NCBI GenBank assembly: GCA_030760725.1
Contig: JASWHV010000011.1
Span: 16,269,501-16,333,500 of the forward strand
Direction: 5' to 3'
DNA: 64,000 nt
Source: Neostapfia colusana
Taxonomy: Eukaryota > Streptophyta > Magnoliopsida > Poales > Poaceae
Shown here: positions 56,094 through 64,000 of the stretch, one piece after another
Numbering within the stretch: the stretch's first letter is position 1
How the letters are laid out: every line of letters starts with the position of its first letter
Notes under the pieces: model-generated
Seen by the model: the letters and a program-made list of their open reading frames with translations, nothing else
Told to the model about the DNA's origin: nothing
Databases searched by the model: none
Made by a program: the position numbers and the translations under genes

Positions 56094-58074
56094 ACTGCAA
56101 GAGCGAGCAATTTACGGTTAATATCCAAGAGTGTACTCAGCTTTAACTCGAAATTATTAACCGCAAAAGCATCACATCAACTGTGCAGCATATATGAAGG
56201 AACACAAGGGTTTTGACAATTCTGAAATATAACCAATGTTGCTCAAGTTTGTCAAACACTTAAACCAACAACAAGTAATGATGACAGGTAGCTACAGAAT
56301 ATGTCATGGAACATAGAGAAGTATAAAAACCTTCATGTCCACAGCAAGTCCTAAGTTACATGGGCAATGAGCAATGCTCTGTTCAGAATGACCATTTGGC
56401 CTTAATTTCAGAATTTGATTATGAAAATAGCAATTTCATGTCTCAAATTGAATACAAAAGTTATTGATAACTTCAATATCTTTCCGAACAGTATTTATTT
56501 GCCTTCATATCAATTTTGTATCAGGAGTTATGATATTTCAAAGTTGACAGAAATGTGGAACAATTTTGACAGCACCTCCTCTGAAAGTGTCTGTTTTGTC
56601 CACAAGATTTCATAAAGTTGTACCCCAAATATGTAGAAACTTTGAACTACAAAGTCGTAGCACATATCACAAACTTTCCAACTATGTCTAACATGATCCT
56701 TAAAGATTTTTCTACAAGAAGTTATGGACAACATACAAAAAATTCCAGAGAGCATTTTTGGTCTGCCCTGTTTTTGGACAGTTAACACTCATCTGAGATT
56801 TTCTTCCATTTGGAGGGAGATTCCGTTCTGGAGTTATACAGCAAAGTTGTATAAGACTTCGAAACTTTTCCAGAAATGTATCACTCACCTCCCTTGGTTC
56901 AACCGATCAAAAGTTATGCCCTTTTCAATTTCAGCAAAAATTCTTCTGAAAACAGGGGAGGTTGTCACTAAAGATTTGAGATGGAAACTATACTCCCAAT
57001 TGACTATTAGTTCAATATAGGAGTTTATTAACCCCTAATACAATCCTAGACTACAAAATTACTCTTTTCTTTGAAAACATTCTTTTTCATGCAGTTAAGA
57101 ACATATTACAGTACTACGTTTCCTCACCAAATCAAAATCCTAACCATGTCCCGTTATCGAGGACCTCGTTTAAAAAAAATACGCCGTCTGGGAGCTCTCA
57201 CTGATGGCTCGGGCCCCCCCGGAAGGGGGCCTTCTTCGCCTTCCACCTAAGCTGCGCAGGAAAGGCCCAAACCCAATCCCAGGGAGCGGTATTGCTTATA
57301 AAAAGGATTCGATCTATAATCGATCGAAGTAATGCGGCCATGGCATTACACCGGCATATACGTCTCAAGTTGTGGCACTAAAATGATCACTCAAACACGT
57401 GTTCTAAACGGAATGTTCTACTCGTTGTTAAGGTACCTGCAGAAAAACAATCAATAGTAATGCACCCAAAGGTTTTCCATTTCAGGCAGGTCCATATGAT
57501 AGTAAAAACATACGCCCCGTATCATTGCCATACAGGCCGTCCTTGAGTAAAGCCACATCTCAAGGTACATGATCGGGTTATTCACAACCCGACGGGGGTT
57601 CCACACCTTTGCAATAAATCACACCAGAGGAACAGCGCTTTCGTATGCCTCATAAGACATGGAGAGTCCTAGAGAACCTACTTCGTGTTACAAACCACAC
57701 GATGGGATCTCCTCCTCTTGCCCCTGGGTTTGCGCACTGGAGGCTAGTGTATTTCATATGTCTCTAAGACATGAAGAGTCTTAGAAAACATATTCACTTT
57801 CAGCCCATTGCTGAACGGGACATCCCACACTACTTTCCTCGTATGGGGGAGCTAAACGAAATTGATCCGCTTTCGGTGGCGTTCCTTACCATTCTTACCT
57901 CCACTTAGGTCGTCGTTACAGAATTGAAATATTGAATAATAACACACTGTTAGCTTGCCCTCTTAAGTAACTATGCTACAAATAGTCCTTATGTGGGCAT
58001 ATTATACGTTCCTCACTTGTATACTTCTAAGTTTTTGAAAATACACTCTTTTCATGCGTGCTATTCCCAATGCA
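56094..58074 (-). other. Long leader of element D
   Basis: Almost 2 kb between primer site and gag. No ORF0-like protein is recognisable. 57640-57810 holds two imperfect copies, about 105 bp apart, of a phrase like TATGCCTCATAAGACATGGA / TATGTCTCTAAGACATGAAG. 57205-57235 is a GC-rich inverted repeat (GGGCCCCCCCGGAAGGGGGCC region). The minus strand has a pyrimidine-rich TTGTTTTTCTGCAG acceptor-like site near 57438-57450. 56200-57000 is A/T-rich without recognisable coding. Confidence 0.5.
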
Positions 58075-58086
58075 GCTCTGATACCA
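58075..58086 (-). other. Primer binding site of element D (initiator Met tRNA)
   Basis: GCTCTGATACCA on the plus strand, i.e. TGGTATCAGAGC on the minus strand, 4 bp inside the LTR end at 58091. It fixes D's orientation and LTR boundary. Confidence 0.9.
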
Positions 58087-58090
58087 CGCC

Positions 58091-59899
58091 TGTGGGGAAC
58101 CCCTTCCGGGATCCACACTCCAGGATACACAATGGGTGGTGTCGTGCGATGCGGCACCCAACAACATACACAAAAAGAACCATAAAGTACAAGTCTTTTA
58201 TTTCTCAATAGTGTTATTTACAAAATATTGTACCACGAGGGTACACGCAATGGAATATACATACACAATTACTCTCGATCCTAAAAATGCAAAAGAGAAG
58301 ACGTCCAGCCCACAGACGCTTCTTACTAGCTTCCACAAAGATGAGTGCAGCGGCAGGGTTTCCGGTGAGTCTCTGATGGCTCACGGAACAACCATCTTCA
58401 TAGCAAATTTAATAAGCTGCAAAACACTAATAATGCAACCGTGAGCACGATGGCTTAGCAAGACTTAACCGACACTCCTAAACCATGAAACTCTACATGC
58501 AGGGATTACTAACATAAGAAAAATATGCTTCAATAATGACACGCCTAAATGTTTATCCTTACTTTCAGTTTTATAGCAGCAGATTAATATGCCATAGGCA
58601 GCACTCACATCGGAAGTCCACAATCAAACAAGAAACACTTTCCTCCGATGTGGTGATACCCAAAGTGGAAGATAAACTTAATGAGCTCTACAACTATAGC
58701 ATACATGGTTGGCAATATAATGAATATAAGAACTTCACATCAGCAATGATTCATTTCACCTCATCTGGAAATAATTACTATGTCACAACTCAGTGAACAA
58801 GTGGTACTCATATAACCGCGAGGGATGGTGATTCGAATCAGGACACACTCGGAACACACGACACATACACCTGCCTCGAAAGACTCACACAGGAGCTCTT
58901 TCTTACGTTGTATTCAGCAACCTTTCACCGTCACTCCAATGATGAACCAGTTCTGCCGACCCATCAGAAGGGCCACTACCAGGAACACGTCGAAGTTGCT
59001 CCGCTAGCAGGTTTACACCTCTGACACCAACCCCCAACGGGCGGCTGTATATGTTTCGACACGAGAGTACCCAAGTCACATCGGTTTCCTGGACCCCATT
59101 ATTCCAGTATCCATCCAGTACTGTTCAAACTTGCTCAGCAGGGTGGTATACGCATCGGTCCCTAACCGACACAAACAGAGCTACGGCAACACAGGCCCAA
59201 TGTCCTGCTGCTCCTACTCTATGCTCGGTCTCATTTTCTTTTCCAGAACTTCCATTCTATAGAATCATACCCCGTTGAACCAACATCCTAAACTAGTGAG
59301 TAGCTTCCAACTACCCGACTTGTACCGGATCCTATACAACTTAAGCCTAGCTGAAACTACACGAAGGTAACCTATTCTACCCTTTAACTATAAGGTTTGT
59401 GGGTCATGCATTTGAAGTATCAATCACATTGACCTAATGCACAATAAATACTAGACCCATAAAAGTGATACAAAGTAAAATATAAGTAAAAGCTGTTAAA
59501 TGCAAACCGGGGCTTGCCTTATGTTGATGCAGGTTTATTACTACTTTGAAGTCAGTAACTTGTCAATGGTTAAAGCTTCAACTTGATGCTCCAAGTCGAG
59601 TTCTTCGTCGAACTCCTTCATCGTATTTTCTACCGACATGAATATGCACAATTTTATGTTGCAAGTAAAGACATTATAAAACAAAAGTGTTTTAGGTCTT
59701 AAGCAGGGTTTAGACCAATTTATAAGTGAGTGAAGAGCTCTGTTATGGACAAAAACAAAGAACTTGAGCTGGGCAGTAGATGTTTATTGGAGAAAATTCA
59801 AAGAGCTATTTATAATGGACATAAGAAAGGTAGTGGAAAAAACCAGCAGAAACTTGAGAAGATAATCTCAACTTGCTCTGAAATTTTTACAGCGGTGCA
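58091..59899 (-). repeat. 5' LTR of element D, inner part
   Basis: Matches 35189 to about 36990 of the 3' LTR with moderate divergence. It breaks off after CAGCGGTGCA at 59899, where the LTR of element E begins. The outer 1.9 kb of this LTR should lie to the right of E outside the window. Confidence 0.88.
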
Positions 59900-62800
59900 T
59901 GTGAGAGGGCCCGGTCCCGATCACGGGGTCGTGCTGCTCGCCCGGGAATCGCATTGGGTGGTGCCGTGTTATGCGGCACCCAACAGCACACATATAAGGA
60001 ACACTGTATTACATAAATCAAAAGCGGAAGCTTACAAATGTTCTTTGTAAATAATTTACATAAAATAGCTACAACGGAAGTCTATAAACAGCTCACGTCG
60101 AATAACTAGTGAGCACCCGAGAAGAGGTCCAGCCCGCGGACTCCTCTTACTAGCAACACCAAGACATGGCAGCGGCTAGGTCCTCCATGTGTAACATGAC
60201 TCGGAAATCTGCGAGTCTCACCGGACAACCTTCTTTATAGCGTCGGGTTAACCTGCAAAACCACTCATATAGCAAGAGTGAGCACAAAGGCTCAGCAAGA
60301 CTTAACCGTCTCTCCTAAGACATGCAACTCTACATGAAAGAAACTTAAGACCTAAACATATAAGTTAAATAAAGACTCGCCTACGAGTTCATCCTTAACT
60401 TTCAGATTTTAGCCATAATGGTAGTGACCTTGCGCCCAGCAACATTGGAACTCCACAATCAAACAAGAAACGCTTCATTCCAATGTTACTTGTCCCAAGG
60501 TAGAAAATAACTTTAGTTTGCTCTATCTCTACTTCAAACAGGATTTTCATGCAATTTACAATAATCATAGCAACAATTAAAACTTTTGCAAACTCGCAAC
60601 TTGATTACTACGTCCAACACAGTGAGAAAGCAATACTCATAACCGCGAGGGACGGTGATTCGAATCAAACACTACCCGGATAACTCGACACATACGCCCG
60701 CCTCTGAAGACCCAAATCTGGCATCCTTCATTACGTCGTATGTGGAAACCTTTCGCAGGACACTCGACTGTAGAATCGGTCGCGCAGTCTCAGGCTCATA
60801 GGTCTAACTAGACGATGTGGTATGCCTCTACAATCTAGTGAACCTGGTACATTGGTTTCCTGGTTCCCATATAGCAGTAAGCATCCGGTACACAACTCAA
60901 TAGTTGCTCAGTGGGGCTGCACACGCTTCAGTCCTTAACCGACACAGGCAGAGCTACTCGACCAAGACCTCTTCTTGTCGCTGCCTACTCTCCTGCCCGG
61001 TCTCCATTTTAGAAATGTAAAGTTTAATTTGCCTCTTTTCCACACACTTGTGTAATCCTGAACTATAGCTCGCGAGTAGATTCCAACTACTCGTCTTCTA
61101 CTGGATGTCCTAGCCTATTTATCATGGCCTTATTCTACCGAGATGACACCTTTCTACTCTTGACCCCAGGGTTCATTTTTTTTATGCAAGTGGAGTACAA
61201 AAATCCTTGACCTAATGCACATACAAACTCGAACCATAGTAGTGAACAAAGGAAAAACTTTATAAAATAGCTTAAATGCAAACCGGAGCTTGCCTTGGTT
61301 TTGCAGGTGACTAAAGTCAGAAAATTGTAGAGTTAGTTGTTGTTGACTTGAAGCTTAATCCCTGCCCTTCTTGCTCCTTGATCCAAGCTTCACTTCTCCT
61401 CCACTTTTCCACGTTTAATCGCTACACGTTATGAATATGCATATAGGTTTAATTGTAAAGCTTTTGCTATTAAGTTCTAAAGACAAGTTTAAAACTGGAA
61501 CTCTGTTTAAGAATTTAAAATGACACTGGTGCTAGTGGTTGGGTTTGGGTTAAAGTACTGTGACCAAGTGATAAGTGGGGTTTATCACTTGGGTGTTGAT
61601 CACCTAATGAGGTTGAACAGAACAGTACTGATCCAGGGCACCAATGGAGCTGAAAATTTTCTTGTGAGTTCCTTGTCACAAGAAAGTCATCTGGACCAAA
61701 ATTCAGAAATTTTCAATGAGTAGATCACTCAGGACAATTCCCTAAGCATTTAAGCAAAAAGGAATTAATTCTGAATAAATTTGCACTTTCATGCAAATTC
61801 AAGTGAACCACAATTTCAAATATAGCTCAGGGAGATGCATGAATTTTCTAGGAATTTTGGAGCTAAGAACTGCTCAGAACTGAATTTCCAAGTTTTGGAA
61901 ATTCTCTGAAAATGTTTATGTATTCATTAGAACAAAGAAACTTGAATTCAGAATTATCTTAACTAAATAAAATCCAAATGAGCTGAAACTTTTACAGGAG
62001 TTTACTAATATCCTAAATAATATTCTGGCAAAATTTGGGGGTTTTTGGATGAACCAAACTCCCGCTAAAATTCTTTTGCTGAAAAACTTTAAATAATTCT
62101 CCAGATTTAAATATGATTTTCATACAAATTGGGCAGCATATTTGGACAGAGTTTTTCACTATGAATCCAACCCGATTTGAATCACTAAATTTGGAGCTTC
62201 CTAGCAAAAGTTATGAGGTTCTAAAGTTTGAACTGAATTTGGGGATTTAAATAAATCGGGAATTGTTTAAACTCTTACCGTGGTTCCAGGAGCCACGTGT
62301 CGACCGCTGTAACCAAGCCACACGGGCCACAGAATCTTTCCCGTGTTGCCACAGCTCGATCCGAGGCCACAGAAGATCTAAATTCCCCGCAACAGAGACC
62401 GACACGTGGGCGAGCCCCCGTCTTTGTCTACCTCCAGCCACCCTCACTCCCGTGCCGCGGAGCTCGCCGGAGCTCTCGCCGAGAGGGGGTTCCGGTGCTC
62501 GGAACTCGCTGATTCTCGCCTCATCTACATTATTTCATGCGTGGAACCTGTTTCTAGCCTTGTCGCCGACTCCGGCGACATCACGAAGACGCTGTAATAC
62601 TCCAACCTTGCTTCGGTTAGCTCCTACAGCATCACAGCGACCTAGGGAGCAACGTCCAAGGCTCTGATCTCGCGAGAAACGTCGGCAACTAGGTGTTCAC
62701 CATGCGACCTAGGTCGATTTCGGTGAAAATTCGAAAAAATTGAAGAATCGAAGGTTTCCTCGACGGTTCTTCCTAGTTCTTGATCCCACATACTCGCACA

Positions 62801-63944
62801 AACGTCTACAAATGGGTTTCTAAGTATGGTGATGAGTGGTGTTCCGTGTCGCCCTAATTTCCCGATCTCCTACTCGCGGTTTATATCGCATGTCGGCAGG
62901 AAAAACCAAATTCCGGCGAGCACGGTTTGTGACAAGCTGCCAGCGTTGCTGTGAAGCAAGAAGAGGTATAGGTGCACCTTTTTTTCTTTTGCAGCTCGGT
63001 GGGAGAAGCTATATGGCGGCCGGGCGACGAGTTCTTGTCGCGGCATCCTCACCCTGCGCGGTGGACGGAAAACGAGCTTAATGCCGTGGTTCCTGTGTAG
63101 CTGGCGCCTGGTTTTCGCTTCGGGCACGCTGAGGGAGGTCCCGCAATGCTGTGGAGAGGCTTAGCTCGGCGTGAAAGTGGCTGAGGCGTCCAGGAGCCGG
63201 TCCTCCGATGGGGGTGCAGTAGCGGCGGGAGAGGTTGTGCACACGGGAGGAAACCACGGGGAAGAGGAAGCGCGATGGGTTTTCTACGCGAGGGAGCCGT
63301 CCGTGGGATAATATCGGTGCACCGAGGAGGTTTCGACGGGGCTCGGGAGGTGGCAGCGGCGCTGCCTCGGTGTCGCGCTCTGTTCAGCAGCCGTCGGTGT
63401 CGAGTGGGAACACAGAGCAGAAAGTTTTTCCTTCAGTAGTAAGTCTTCCCCTCTCATTGACAAGTGGGTCCCACTCACTTCCTCTCTCAATTATCTCCAA
63501 TTTTTTGAACATTGCAACTTCAGCAATGAGGAACTCAAATTCAAAAGCCATGGTAATTTGACAAGTTTTTCCTCAGTTTTAAATTTGAATTCAAATTTCA
63601 ATGTAATTCACAAGTCTCTTTGATATACCTATCAAAGCACCTCCAAATTTGCTCAAAATTTGCATTCTTATTAATTCAAACCTGAAGAATTTGAATATGC
63701 CCTCTGATCTTTGAGTTGGCCATTGCAAATACAAGTTTTTAAACAACAGTTTGAATTTCGTTTTTGGAAATGGCCTTCTTTTCCTTGAAGTGAACCCTTT
63801 AGTTCAAACTGAATTTAAAGTCCTCTTGCACATGCCAACAATTACATGATTAAATAAAAGTTTTTGCAAGTCCCATATCTTGGATTTAATCTCAACTTTA
63901 TTCATCATTAAAGTTTTCCATTTACAAGTTTTTGGACTTTTACA
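59900..63944 (-). repeat. LTR of element E (minus strand)
   Basis: 4,045 bp. On the minus strand it starts TGTAAAAGTCC beside a purine tract and ends CCCTCTCACA. It contains the family phrase CGCATAACACGGCACCACCCA near the end and GGCAAGCTCCGGTTTGCATTTAA at about 61270-61300, as in D and G. GC-rich 62280-62680 and 62870-63430 are non-coding by eye. The acidic exon seen in other LTRs is not open here in the expected frame. The left flank GTGCA (59895-59899) should recur at E's far end. Confidence 0.8.
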
Positions 63945-64000
63945 TTCCCCGCACCTTAAAAAGAATCTCGTCCCGAGATTCACAATTAAGAATAATGTGG
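63945..64000 (-). other. Polypurine tract, palindrome and internal edge of element E
   Basis: On the minus strand AATCTCG-GGA-CGAGATT (63964-63980) is followed by CTTTTTAAGGTGCGGGGAA and the LTR. It shows that this LTR is E's 3' LTR and that the body of E lies beyond the right edge. Confidence 0.75.

Larger units (their letters stand above)
35189..64000 (-). mobile_element. Element D: minus-strand Tekay-like gypsy element, interrupted twice
   Basis: Read on the minus strand: 5' LTR (58091-59899 visible), primer site, leader, gag, protease, RT, RNase H, integrase, polypurine tract, 3' LTR (35189-38941). The integrase is split by element C (40043-52667). The 5' LTR is split by element E at 59899/59900, so D's right end lies outside the window. 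The left flank in F is CCGTT (35184-35188), the expected target duplication. Stops and frameshifts throughout. Confidence 0.88.

Noticed and set aside
56724..57020. 98-codon plus-strand ORF in the D leader
   Set aside because: Antisense to the element, A/T-rich composition, no motif; most likely chance.
62263..63561. GC-rich ORFs in the E LTR that resemble first exons of a host gene
   Set aside because: They lie inside an LTR with identified ends, and no conserved domain or consistent frame is seen.
1..64000. Host protein-coding genes, tRNA or rRNA genes
   Set aside because: Every extended reading frame with recognisable motifs belongs to a transposable element, and I found no tRNA or rRNA signature by eye.

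Overview
This window is repeat DNA from a plant nuclear genome, most probably a grass (Poaceae). It is filled from end to end with transposable elements nested inside one another. I see no convincing host gene, rRNA, tRNA or CRISPR array. The plant call rests on four things: chromovirus-type (Tekay/Del-like) Ty3/gypsy elements with 3.4-4 kb LTRs and an initiator-Met tRNA primer site; a Tat-lineage gypsy element carrying a second RNase H; a CACTA (En/Spm) DNA transposon with plant TNP2 and TnpA-type genes; and GT-AG introns. The species cannot be named from the sequence alone.

Layout from left to right. Positions 1-232 are the edge of a minus-strand LTR. 233-2023 is a decayed chromovirus LTR joined directly to a reverse transcriptase/RNase H fragment (2024-2873, called G here). 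Element A, a Tat-type gypsy element on the + strand, occupies 2874-29733. Element B, a Tekay-type gypsy element on the + strand (10974-29082), sits inside A's 3' LTR with target duplication AACAA. A CACTA transposon (15769-21205) sits inside B's gag with target duplication CAT. After A the G-like integrase resumes (29734-30663), then a polypurine tract and a 4 kb LTR (30745-34699). A short + strand protease/RT fragment F (34700-35188) follows. F is cut by element D, a minus-strand Tekay-like element running from 35189 past the right edge. D's integrase is split by element C (40043-52667, + strand, target duplication AGCGG), the best preserved copy and a sister of B. D's other LTR is cut at 59899/59900 by a further minus-strand element E, of which one LTR (59900-63944) and the first internal bases are seen.

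All coding regions carry stops or frameshifts, so nothing here looks autonomous. Three features of the B/C family deserve attention. First, an extra ORF upstream of gag (ORF0) begins with a colinear copy of the histone H3 tail around K9, and gag itself begins with a GRGKG histone H4/H2A-like tail. Second, the LTRs contain a split reading frame whose two introns keep phase in four LTR copies, and whose second exon and intron are also recognisable in two diverged LTRs; its second intron has a GC donor. Third, five different elements share a 7-bp-stem palindrome immediately upstream of the polypurine tract. The element letters A-H are mine, used only to make the nesting readable.
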